Shown here: positions 12,325 to 23,978 of the stretch, piece after piece
How positions within the stretch are numbered: the first letter of the stretch is position 1
Layout: each line of letters starts with the position of its first letter
Assembly (NCBI GenBank): GCA_035582835.1
Contig: JAYKAV010002552.1
Location: 250,195 to 314,194, forward strand
DNA length: 64,000 nt
DNA from: Phoebastria nigripes
Lineage: Eukaryota > Chordata > Aves > Procellariiformes > Diomedeidae
Reading direction: 5' to 3'
The notes under the pieces: generated by a model
Told to the model about the DNA's origin: nothing
The model's input: only the letters and a program-made list of their open reading frames with translations
Databases searched by the model: none
Translations under genes and position numbers: made by a program

Positions 12325-12350
12325 GAGATGTGAACACTGGTTCACATCTC
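12325..12350. repeat. Hairpin, 11-bp arms, 4-nt loop
   Basis: gagatgtgaac, then actg, then gttcacatctc: perfect arms. It lies about 300 bp downstream of the giant-exon donor on the TACC2 strand and would fold in the pre-mRNA. The arms carry inverted TTCACA/TGTGAA half-sites of the T-box type. Confidence 0.8.
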
Positions 12351-12652
12351 CACAATCAATTTGCTCACAAGCAAATCCACACAGGTAAGGGCAGGAATCT
12401 GGACCAGCACATGGAACAGGTAAGAAATGTGCTCCTTAGCTTTTAGGACCCCTCTGCCCTTATAAATTATTTCAAATTTCTTCCACATAGTCCACATTTA
12501 GAAGCAACAGAAATTTAATAGAATTTTAAGAACAGAATAAGTGCCATGCCCTCTTAAACCGCCCAGACAATGGGCATCTGCCTTGAAANTTGTATCCCTA
12601 TCAAGCCCTGGGGTCCTGACAACCATTTCACATAGTAATTTAAAGTAAATAC

Positions 12653-15600
12653 CTTTCAGTAGGTAATCCTGCCACAGCCATGTCTTGAAGTTCATTGAGG
12701 TCAAGGTTCTTAGGCTCAGTTAATGCAAGCGGTGATAGCTTTCTTTTGGGATCCTGAAGCAAGCTTTCATGTTCTGAATTTATCTTGCTTGGCTGATTTT
12801 CAGCAACAGTGAGATCTGTACATGCAGAATGCTTACCCTGCTCCATCACAGGAATGGTTGGAGAGTGACTTTTGTACAGGTCTGTCTCCTGCTCTTCAGT
12901 GCTCGTGTTTACAGCTAAGTCACCTTCACCAGTGACTAACATCCTTGCAGTACCTGTTTCAGGGATGTCTCCAGTTTTTTCGTTACCTGTCTTTGCTGTG
13001 CTTAACACTTTGTCACTGTTCTCTTTTACATCTCCCTCAGTCATATTGCTAGATTTTAGTTTCGAGTCAGTTTGCAAGCAATCATCCTGGCTTACTTCAT
13101 TTTTTAAGTAATCTATCAACCCATGCACGGTCACTTTCTTTTCCTGCTGTGCATCTTGTGAATTTTCCAATGTTTCCAAGCATTTCCTATTTACTGGATC
13201 ATCCGGTATCATCTGCATGTCATTCTGAGACTTAATGTCATGCATAAAATTGCTGCAAATGTGTGTCTCCTGATTTTCCCCAGGTGACACATTAAAATTG
13301 TCTGGCAATTTTTCATGATTGTAAGATCCTCCCGGGGCAAGTGTTGAAGCTGCCATGTCAGAGATGCTCTTGGCAACGTCTGGATCACCGTACTCACTTT
13401 TCTCCTGTTCATTTGGCTTAGGCTCCTGGCACTGTTCAGTAGGAAGACTTACATCCTCTTCAGATGAAACTGGTTCTGCATTACACTCTGTAATTAAGTT
13501 ATTTCCCTCTGCGGTAGCAGCATCTTCTAAGTCCCTCTTCTGTACATCGCCTGTAGAGATAACAGCTACAGTGGGTTGTTGCTTACTGTCAGAATATGCA
13601 GGGAAGTTCTCAGCTGCTGCCCCATCAAATGAAGCCGGTCCTTGCTTCTTTATCTCTAAGCTTATTAGCGATTCAGGATCAACGCCACTAGCACACACGC
13701 CTTCCTTTCTTTCCATCTCACTGCTCTCTGGATGTTCAGTGGTTTTGTCTGGCTTTTGCAGATTTTCCAGAGCACATTCAGCAGGGGTAGCGCCATCCAA
13801 TCTAGGGACCACTTCTAAACAGCTTCCGGGCAGCCTATTTTTCTCAGCGTCCTGGAGACTTGCTGGTGGCAGCTCTGCCACTGTGTTTTCTGGTTGCAGA
13901 GATTTGCCCTTGCCAGCTTTGCAGGAATACTCAGTAGCTAAAGACAACTCTTGCCCCTCTGCTTCTGAGGTGCCCTCGGGAGCTCCTTTGCCCACCTTGT
14001 TTGATTCTGAAAAGTTCTCAGCACCGCACAGTTCTGCTGTATCCTTGGCCACTGGACTCTGCTTGAAGCCTGCATGATTTTCAGACAAAAGTTGGGGTAA
14101 TTCAGTGCTCAGTGTGCTGTGGACAGTTTTTTTAAATATCTGGCTGATATGCTCCCTAAAGTCTGGGAGGCTGGAGCCAATGTCCAGAGAGCTGCAAGTC
14201 AGAGCCTCATGCTCCCTTCCAGAGTTCTCTGCAGACTGCTTGAAAATACTAGTCTCTGCCCTGGTTACGTTATTATTCTCTTTTGAGAGCTCTTCCATTT
14301 TTTCTGAATTCCCAGGTTTCTCTAAGATCTTACTGTACTTGTCATCTACGCAGATATTGGTTGCAATTTCCTCATTACAGCCTTCTTGTTTACCAATAGA
14401 TGAAAGGCTCAGCAGCTTCCCTTCTAGAGTAGGGAGGGCTAACAGAGACTCTGCTGAACTGTCACTTTGCTGTTCTTTGAAGTTTACCTCACTTTTTCTT
14501 TCTTTGGATTTAATTGCAGATATTTCTTTCTTCAGCTTCTCAGAATTGAACTGTGATAAGTTTCCAGTACTCTGCCCCACATTTAAAGTCTCTGCCAGGG
14601 CTAAACTTCTGTCTCCATCACCCTGAAAACTTTGGTCTGGAACATCTTTTTTATTAACATGCATACTCGCCACAGAGCTGTTTTCTGAATTTGCTGTTTT
14701 ACATGTGCTTACCCTGGGTGAAGGACCTAAGTGCACAGACACCTGAGAACCTGCAGCAATCTGCAAATTAGAGTTACCTTCTAAGGCATTTTGGCATGCT
14801 GCAACTTCCAGCCCACTATTTAGTAATTCTTCCCCAGTACCATTGTTCATATTGCTTCCAGGTTGCTGGCTAGGATGGCTGAGTGCAGAGGTCTGTGTAG
14901 AGAGGGCTGTAAAATTTGCTTGACAATAACCAGGCTTCTCTGGTGTCTTTTGAATGCAGCTGGATTTATATGACTTATCAGTGGGAATTACTTCCCCATG
15001 TGCCTGTAATGGTGAAGGAGATCCTTGTGCCCCGGGACTTTTATCACTTTTCATATTGTTTGTTTCTGTGACAGAAGCACTGTCTTCACAACTTATCTCC
15101 ATGTTTCCATCTTTCCGGATGATTTCCCCATCAGCAGTCAGACCTTCAATCTTTTCTGAGTTTTTTGCCATTAATGGCATTTTTCCTTGAGTTTCTGGAT
15201 GAGATATTTGAGGATCATTTTTCTGAGAATTATCAGAAGTACGTGCTATTTCTGTATCCCTTGGCAAAGCCTGTGATATGTTGGTGGCACTTGCTGAATT
15301 CTGTGTCGCTGGAAGAGCATTTATAGCAGCAGCACNGCTTTCACCAGTATTACCCTTTATACTGCATACGCTGCCTGGCTGTTCATTCTTGTCAGATTCT
15401 TTAGAAAANGTATCGCTATGACATGCTGCTTCATGCTGACTAGCTGAGATCAAAGAATTATTATCCTGCTCGGGCTTGTTTGAGTTTTGCTTACTGCGGC
15501 AGTTTTCTTCTGCCTTGAGATCAGTTTTGTTTTGCTCGTTGCAATCTTGCAAATTAAGCATGGTCACACCAGAAGTATTTTGCCCGTGTTCGCTGCTGCA

Positions 15601-18436
15601 CATATCCTCTGACACCTCAGCACTGCTTTTATCCTTGTCCTTTTCTTTTGCTGTGTCAGAGTCGCATTGGATCGATGCTGGACCTAGCACAGAAGATTCT
15701 TTATTAAGGTTGTTTGAAATGTTTAGAAGTATTTCTGGTATGTTGCTGTGATTATTTAGGTCCAATGGCTGTTCAGGTTTTAGGGCCCTTTCTTTGTGTT
15801 CCTGATCGTCTGCTCTTGTGACAGTTGTCAGACTGCTTTGCTGCTTCTGTTGTTCAAGTCCTGTATTTGAAATCCAGCCACTGTCACCAGCAACAGACAC
15901 TGACTTCTCCATTTGCTCTGCTTGGGGAAGAGCAGTTGGAACACCTGCANTTTCCTGCAATTCTCTGATACTGCGCTCCAGGGCCTCAGAAGAGCTGCAC
16001 GTGTCACTCTCAGCGGAGCAGCTGTTTTCACTGACGCGGCTGTCACCCCCNTCCTCCACGTGCACTTGCTGAGGAGTGAGTCCTGAAGTACCAGCTACAG
16101 CTCGGGAGGTTTCTGAACGAGCCATCTGCGTATTTCTGTGACTTTCTGCAGCCACTTGCTCCTGCTGAACTTGCATCAGCACATCCGATTTGCATTCACT
16201 TTTCAGTGCCAAATCTTTGTCCTCCACGAAACTTTTCACTGCAGTTTGGTGCTTCTCTTGTTGAATACCCTCATTTTCTTTACCATCCACGGCACTGCTT
16301 TGTGCAGCTGCAGGTCCTTGCTCTGGATTGCTGCGAGGCACTTCAGTGACGTGACCGATCTGTTCTTTGGTTTCCAAAACCCGTGAGGCCTCCTCAGTTT
16401 GTACAGCCATGCGATCCATAGTCCCTGCCAACTCATTTAAGCCCTGGAGCTCGAGTTTTGATTTGGACATTTTTGCACTTTCTTCTGGCTTGCTGTAGCT
16501 CTCAGGCTTTTCTTGACTTTCAGTTTTGCATTCAGATTCTAACAGAGTTTCTCTAGAAAAAGCCTTTTCCCAGGATTCATCCTGCTTACTCTGCTTAATA
16601 TTATTGTTCTCAGAGTGGAGAAGCAGTGAACTGTGTGCACCAGCTAAACAAACCTTTTCAGTCCCGTTACAACCTGTCTGGCCTGAAGTTTTGTCTTCTG
16701 CTTCAGCATTAAAGCAATCAAAACTCAGTGGGCATTCTTCCCTTAGAAACTGCGGTGAAGCCACGAGCTTATTCTCCAGGTCATCTGTGGTAGCTGTTTT
16801 CTCTTTACTCATTTGTTGTTCAGGTTTACAACCAAGAGACTGTGAATTGTCTTCAGGTGATTTAGAGTTACTGTCTAAATTCAGAGGCTTTTCCCCAGCT
16901 TCTTCCCTTAGGTCACCTGTTGAAGTCTTTTCACAAAGACTGAATTCTTCAGGATCGTGTCCCAGATGGGTATTTTCCGCATCCTGGTGGTGGCTACTAA
17001 CAGAGTTCAATAGTTGTCTTTCTACCCCACTTGACCCCTCAGGTAATTCACTGGGTTCTGTCACTCGTGCCTCCTCTGTTCTGATTTTGTTTTTTTCTTC
17101 TGTTACATTCGCCTTGGTTTCTTTTTGGTTCAGCTCTGTGGANCTGCTCAGAGAAGTACTTAATGCATATTCTTCCAGTAATAATCTTTTATCTACCAGG
17201 GAGTTTTCCTTGGTGGGTTTGATAATGCTTTCTGTTTCAGAAAGTGTGGTGCTTTCTCTAGACACATCATCAGCTTTTATAATTTCATTGCTACTGGCTT
17301 CATCTTTTGGGCTTTCAGTTGTGACAGCTGATTTTCGTTCTTGCTTAAATGATAAAGGCACGCTGAAATGCTCGGCACTAACAAGCTCATCCTCCTTTTG
17401 AAGCTCTCTTTGAAAAATGGGTTCATTTTTTTCAGAGGCTGTTTTCACTGCTTCACTTCTCATTGGATCTTGAGAGTCATTTCCACACACGTATTCCCTT
17501 GAAGGCTCTTCAGGCTTTGGTACCAGGAAGAGATTTGGAGGGTTAGAAGGCAATTCTGACATTAAAGTACAGGCTTCTGACTGCTCCCCTTTGCTTCCAG
17601 ATAGCGCTGGGTTTGCCTCATTCCCGTTAGCTGTTGTTACAGGCCCCATCTGTAGATTACAGACTTCACTGATCTCAGTGAAGCCCTGAGCATTCACAAT
17701 TGCTCCAAATTTTTCACTGTCTGAGCCTCCTGTTGCTGGATAATTTAGGATTAAGGTTTCCTTTTTCATTAGCAGACCCTCTCTACCATCTGTGTTCTGT
17801 CTACCTTGCTGCATTACAGTCTGTGGCTGACCTACTTCCAAAACTCCTCGCTCCTGCTTGGCCTCCTGAGCAGTAAAATTATCTCCTGCTTCTTTACCCT
17901 GGGGAAATGTGCTGACATGTGGTTCCCTCATGCCACCCAGCTGTTCACTCTGCTGGAGCGATCCTAATTCACTCAAACTCATTTGTGTGACTCCTTGCAT
18001 TTCTGTAATTGCTGCAGGAGGGCTGGGCTCCAGGCTTGGGTTTCTGGGATCATTCTCACTGTTTTTCATAGACGTGGCAGCAATATTGTCACATTTTGGG
18101 CCTCTGTCCACAGATACGGCATGTGCTATTCCCTCCTCTTTGTCATTCACTGGACCTGGGGATGGCACTGCTTCATTGCAATTTGAGGTTGGTAACTTGT
18201 CATTGTTGCTTGTAAGATCTGCTGTGACATGTTCTTTGGCACAGTATGCAAAAGGCATTGAGGTGGGCAGACTTCTCTCTCTTGCTTCTGCAGCCTGCTT
18301 TAAGAAATCAGAGCCTGTTTGTCCTCCATGTTCTTGCAAGATACTGTTCTGTCCTGTCACCTCTGAAGACACCATGCTGGAATTTGGATTGGATAAATCT
18401 TCAGCACTGCAGCTACTGATGCCTTCATTACTGATG
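12653..18436 (-). CDS. TACC2: TACC2 giant internal coding exon
   Basis: One uninterrupted frame of about 1,928 codons, read right to left. Recognised as TACC2 from remembered human sequence: LPDFREHISQIFKKTV (14122-14169, about residues 1492-1507) matches human FPDFREHIAKIF, SMPFAYC (about residues 128-134) matches SSMPFAEC, and GDIPETGTAR near the 3' end matches GDLPEAGTTR. The rest is low-complexity Ser/Glu/Gln/Lys/Asn-rich sequence with no membrane segment or catalytic motif, as expected for the disordered middle of a TACC scaffold. TACC proteins act at centrosomes and microtubules through a C-terminal coiled coil, which is not in this window. The acceptor is ttggcag at 18437-18441 and the donor is AAAG|gtattt at 12651-12652. 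The frame stays open upstream to an ATG at 18507, but those codons fall in the T-rich polypyrimidine tract and are intronic. Both ends are phase 2 and the length is 3 x 1928. Five unresolved bases lie inside (15336, 15409, 15950, 16051, 17143); none breaks the frame. Confidence 0.93.
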
Positions 18437-21414
18437 CTGCCAACAATGGAAATGTTTATTTGTTTCACGTCAATTAAGAAAATGAAGCAAAGAATAAAAC
18501 AATTCATGCCACTGACGTTTAAAAGCCATGCAGTACATGCACTGAGAAGCTGATAATCTGCTTTCAGGAGCTAAACCATCAGACACACATTACAGTGATT
18601 TAAATGCTCATTACTTTGGAAAACATGTCCCCAGTCCTACCTGACAGCCACCATGCGCATGGCATGCATTTTAACCATTCCAAAATCTGTCTTAGTTAAG
18701 TGTGGGGAGAAGGGACACGCATCTAACAGACTAAGGGAGCAACATGGGGAAAAAGTGACAAAAATACTGGAAAAACCACTAGTACCTCAAAGAAAAGTTT
18801 TTCATTTCTGCTTCTATTTTGCGCAAAGCTAAAGGCCGTGCAATCCACAGTAACTGCTGTTATCTGGCTATACTTTTATTGTGTAGCAGAAGATTAAGAA
18901 GGGCCCATCTGTTGAATGTTTTCTGCAACTAATCAGCACAGTTGATTCTCACCAAAAGGTCAAAGGTCTCACCCTGCCATACAATGATACACGTCCTATG
19001 AGGTCATTTTATTGCAGTGTTTGATTTCAGTGCATATAAGCTATAACCGTTTATATATCTCCCCACCCATTAAAGATAAGATAGAATAAATGGAAGCAGA
19101 GATGATGTGGGTACACTAACTGCAGAGAAAGAGAAGTTATTTTTAATATTTTTCACGTGCACCGTGTGGACCTCAGTTTCCATACCTAGGTTTGTAGGTG
19201 ATGGAATAGGTTAACCTTGTTCTCTCCCTCACCTCCCCTGGGAAGCCTGGGCATATTTTCATTGCCTTAGGGAACATGGAGTGAAAGATCAATTCAAAAC
19301 TGAACATGGAATTGTACCTAGGAGCAAGGGGCATCATTTACTTAACATGAAATAATAAATCTCCCACCCCATCCAAAGCAAGATACACAGACAACACGTT
19401 GTCAAATGCTCGGAGGTCAGCGTGACGGCAGTGCGCTCTACGTCCATAGCTGCACGGAGAGAGTTCGTGCGTGGTGAGCCCATCACTGGAGCTTTGCCAC
19501 AGCTTAGCAGTAACAGGGTACATTTCAGAAATTCAAAGTGCCCTACAAACTGGAGTTATAAAAAATGCTTAAAACACCTTCTGTAAGGCTGAGCATAGAN
19601 TGGATTTTAAGTAATCTCCAGAAATCTGAGAAGCCTCTCTCCCCTTCTCTGCCCAAGTTTTATGCACAAAATACTTGACTGAAAAGTGAGTCAGTGACCA
19701 GCTCTCAGGTCCCTGCAGTTTAGGTCAGTGTTTATACAAACACTGCCCCTTCAGTAACTGTCGAAGCAGCATTGAAGCCCCATGCTCTTGGGCTGTGCCA
19801 CAGCACACAAAATGCACTTCTAGGTGGGGTTAAAACCCCTCCTTATACTGAGGACTGCCCAATGCAACAATTTCTTTATGAGAGGGCTGCACGTAAAACT
19901 GAACGTGAGCCTGTCTTAGACCCTAAAAACCTTCTTGAGAGTCATTACAATGGAAAATGAACTAGTCTTTAAAGAGCTATTGAAATTTGCCTATATTTAG
20001 GGTAAGCCTCAATCTAAGGTAAAACATCTATACCATACAATTAATTTATATAACCAAGTTTCATGCTTGGCATCAGTTTGTACATTTAATTTGTAACACT
20101 AATAGGTTTTATTTAAACTTTTGAAAATTCTTTTGCCCAAAAGTTTTTCTTTTCCTAGCACACTGAAAACACCTATCCATATAAAACTTACTGACACTGG
20201 GAACAACACAGGTGGCAATGCAATATCTGGTATTTGTTGGATCACTGACAACATGGGGCATGATGGGACATGAACAAACAACAGGGAGATGCCAGGAGGC
20301 TTTCCCTAAGGAAGGAATAGACTTTATAATTTGACATTAATTTTGCACTCAGGGACTCTTAATTAGAAGAGGAGGGGCAGAAACCACAACACTGAAGTGG
20401 GGAGGGGATGGAAAAGTAGGAGTCAATTGCCATTCCAGCTTTTAGTTCGTGTTGCAGGTTTATCTTCTTACTGATTAAATTGCTCATTAGCAGTTGTGTG
20501 CCCAGGGTTCTTCAACCTGGAATCATGCTCCTGTCAGAGATACGGGTGCAGGTTGTGGGGTGTGTGTGAAGCCTTCTAACCTCTGTGAAACTGAGTGTTG
20601 GAAAAAGTAGAAAACACCACCTACAATTACAGTTTCTCCTTATCACTTGTCTTTAACCTCTGATTCTTTCCTTGTCGTTAATCCCATTTGTCAACTGAGT
20701 TAGGAAAAGCATGGTAATAAATCTGGGATCGAAACANTGGTAATGTTCATCATACAGACCATACATCATTATATATTTGCATTTTACAGATTTCAGCTGA
20801 CTGGAATTTCTCTAAGATCTTCACAGATATGACTTCTTTGTTACATTAGACTTCTATTTGCAGCTATTAAATATGAAACAGTTCCAAACATGTCTGAAGT
20901 GGTTAAGTTTTCTTGAATACAACTGCCAAACCCATGAACTATCTACTGCCATGCTCGTAGCAACTTTGTAAAGAGTCATAGTAGTAAACCTGTGACTTAG
21001 CAGGTTCAAGGGCAGATGACAATCCTATTAACTAAGCTATTCAGCATTACGAATCAACTAAAACAATTTTTCTGGTGTTCGATAATGCTGAAAACTTGTT
21101 CATTTTACTCAGGAGTAGATGAAGGAATTGGGACAACTTTGTAATTAATGCATGCTGAACAGAATTAAAATGACAGTGCTGGCACATGCTGACAGCAACT
21201 TAAACTATCACTTTTAGAATGAAGTAGTACACATTCATCATCTGTGCTACTTCAGCTTGCTTCAACGTTTTATTCAGGACATAAAAGAGAATTGAAAGGT
21301 TCGAGTTTCCAATCATAATAAGATACGTCCAGACTGACCTGTTTGGATATCTCCATTTATGTTTCTCCTCCTGATGTAGGTAACAAGGAAAACTATATAG
21401 GGAACATATCCTAC

Positions 21415-21575
21415 ATCTTCCTTTTCATTTTTTGTAATCTTGCTTCTCTGTCTGCAAGACACTGCTGGGGTAAGAAACATCTGTTGGGAATGACTTAAGC
21501 ACAGCTGATCCTGCTTTAGGGCAGAAGGATGGACTAGATGACCTCTTAAGGTCACACCTAGTCCCATTATCTTCC
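21415..21575 (+). mobile_element. CR1 LINE 3' fragment
   Basis: The phrase ggatggactagatgacctc followed by ttaaggtcacacctagtccc is the diverged 3' tail of a CR1 element (typical form: ggttggactagatgacctttaaggtcccttcc). The stretch upstream is poorly conserved, so the left end is approximate. 5'-truncated, with no coding capacity. Confidence 0.6.
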
Positions 21576-23521
21576 ACTCTTTTTAAAGGGAATAACACTA
21601 CAGGGAAATGACACCACATGCTGAAGATAATTCCCCTGAGTAAAACCCAATCTACATGAAAATGTATTAGCAATCAATAATTACCTGCAGGGAGCATGTA
21701 TTTTCAGACAACCCATTCAATACAATCAATATAAAGCTATGACCCTAAAAGTTGGGTTTTTTAAATACAGGAAAATAAAATGTGTTCTCTTTTGTGGTTA
21801 CTTGATCTCTTTTGTTTGTAATCTGAACTAGCTTGATAGTGTTAAGGGAAAAATTAATACTGTAGGGTAATATTTAAAACAAAACATGCAAATGACAAAG
21901 CATGAAAGAACATTAGAGTTCCTCATAGTTCGTGTAGAGCTTAGGGCAGAAAGAGTCATTTTGCTAGGAATAATTGCTGCACGTAATTGATGTTAAAAAA
22001 AAAGAAAACGCAGTCATGCAAAGACCTAAGTGCATATGTAACTTGAAATACACAAGTGTCCCACTGCACTCAAGAGTTATCAAAGGGAACTTCTCCCTTG
22101 TCTTAGAAGTTAAGCACACAATTAAGGATTTGCAAGTTCAAGGCCTTAACATATTGACCATATGAATGCTATCCTTCCAGTTACAACATCAAATAACAAT
22201 GAGTTAAATCTTTATATGTCTGAAGTGTTTGTTTTGCATAAATAATTATTGAGAAATTGCTTGTTTGGGAACACATTGCAAATTTACCGATTAATTTTTA
22301 ATACCTGTAGTTAACCTCTTCCACCTNCAGAATATATTGTGGCAAGTTCGAATTATCCTGGAACAATTTAAGAGTACTGCCCAGTTACTAAGATGTTTNT
22401 TAGGACAGCACTGCCTAGTTTGTGTTTAGGGTGTGAAGCTATAAAGGATGTTAAGAAATCAATGACTTACGGTGCACCTACCATAAATACTTCTGGATTA
22501 AGGGCCATACCCAATCTACCAGCCATTAACACTTGAAGTCGCAACTTCCATTACTCTGTTTTGCCATCCACAGCAAAGGCAAGGGGACAGAAGATAAAAC
22601 CAGCAGCAGCTAGAGAAAAGCTCTCTGGCATTTACTATCATCTGAGGGGGGGTGGAGGGGTGGGGGGTAGAGATGCCCAAAGATGTTAAGCCTACTTGAT
22701 AAGCAACAAGAAATGATGATCCAACAACAGAAAATTGTAGATAATTTAAAATTTCCTTTTCTTATTCCTTTGCTTTCCTTCTAAAACATGCAGTAGTTGT
22801 TGAAAGGACAGGCAGCCTTTCCAATCCAGTCACACTTGTGAGGGAAAAACACCAAGTGCTGAAGCCTATGAAACCCAGAGGTCACATGCGGTTGCTATCC
22901 ATACTGATGTAACTCAGAGCCTGAGTGATTATATTCCCAGGAGTGTAAAAGCCTGAAATCTGAGGATGAATTTAGAAAGCACTGAAGGGGACAAATGCAC
23001 AGCCAGCTCTGCAACCGTGGCACACGTATAAGCTGCTTCTCAAATGTTTCTGTTCTGTTTCCCCTGACACACGAGAGATCAGCATCTACATTTTGAGTTT
23101 ACACATTTGGACACACTGTACTGGAGGACGTGAGTTAACGTAAAGAATCCTGCACTTTAATCTGTCCCTAAGAGGTATTGAAAGTTAATTAGGAACATGG
23201 AAATAATTTCCACGTTTCCTTTAAACNAAAAAAAAGTCAAGAGTTTTAGAGGCAGAGCGTCACTATTTGAACTTTTCAGTGTAAACAAACACATGAGAAA
23301 TCCATCATCACTAAAGGGCTGCTAACAGCAGCCAGCTTCCTCCACCCTCCCTGTATATCTAAGCTTTCAGGAAAAAGTGAAGCAGGAATAATGATCTATA
23401 TGATCCTCCTGGGAACTGTCCTCCCCTTATCCCCCCACCCCCAATCACTTTTCACCTCCTTGTTCCATACACAGAATAAAATGCAGTATTTTAAGTATGA
23501 CCGAACTAAATTATTCTAACA

Positions 23522-23914
23522 TTAAAAAAGTAAAAGATGTACTACTGCTGCAGCAAGCAAACATGGCCAGATCTTCAGTTCCAATTCCACAACTGGCTCC
23601 TGGTCTCCATCTGAGATATCCGGAGAGTCAGGAGGAAGCATGGCACTGAACGGATGGTCCCACAGGATATGTGGCAGCTTCAGCTTGTCATTCTGCAGTG
23701 GCTCTGTGGATCCCGCAGGATCTGTGTGCAGCACTCGAGGTGGAAAAGCGGCCAAGTTCATCCACGAAGAGTGCTTATTCCCCTGAACTACTTCTGGGTG
23801 TGTACCTTTTAAATTGCTGTAGCTGCTGCTTCCTAAACCTGCAGGAAAAAATGCTTCTCTGGGGTAGAGTTGTCCAGCTAAGGATTCCCCAGGCGTTTTC
23901 TGCTGTGTGTGCAC
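23522..23914 (-). other. Uncharacterised open frame with hydrophobic C-terminus
   Basis: A minus-strand frame stays open from about 23979 to a TAA at 23522. The first ATG in frame is internal (…SSWMNLAAFPPRVL…), leaving roughly 80 codons after it. The segment is less AT-rich than its surroundings and has several CpG-containing codons. The predicted C-terminus is an acidic stretch (PPDSPDISDGDQEPVVELEL) followed at once by the hydrophobic tail KIWPCLLAAAVVHLLLF and a stop, which would look like a tail anchor. A pyrimidine-rich acceptor-like site (ttttttcctgcag) lies inside, but its phase does not match the TACC2 exon upstream. I recognise no family. It could be an alternative terminal exon, a decayed retrocopy or chance. 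Confidence 0.25.
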
Positions 23915-23953
23915 CAGGAGAAAGGCATGGTTACATCTCGTGCAGACACCAAT

Positions 23954-23978
23954 GTTAGCAAGCCTGAGGCTTGCTAAC
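23954..23978. repeat. Interrupted palindrome, 12-bp arms
   Basis: gttagcaagcct, g, aggcttgctaac: perfect arms around a single base. It lies immediately upstream, on the minus strand, of the open frame ending at 23522. Confidence 0.85.

Noticed and set aside
16526..17401. A 291-codon plus-strand frame opposite the giant TACC2 exon, with others at 13355-14077 and 17909-18553
   Set aside because: These are antisense shadows of a long Ser/Glu/Gln-rich coding exon. Their Ser/Leu/Cys-rich peptides resemble nothing and follow from the sense codons.
18437..18507. In-frame ATG and 23 codons directly upstream of the giant exon
   Set aside because: The T-rich codons (FILCFIFL) are the polypyrimidine tract of the intron, and the exon junction at 18436 is supported by phase agreement with the exon at 28242-28414.
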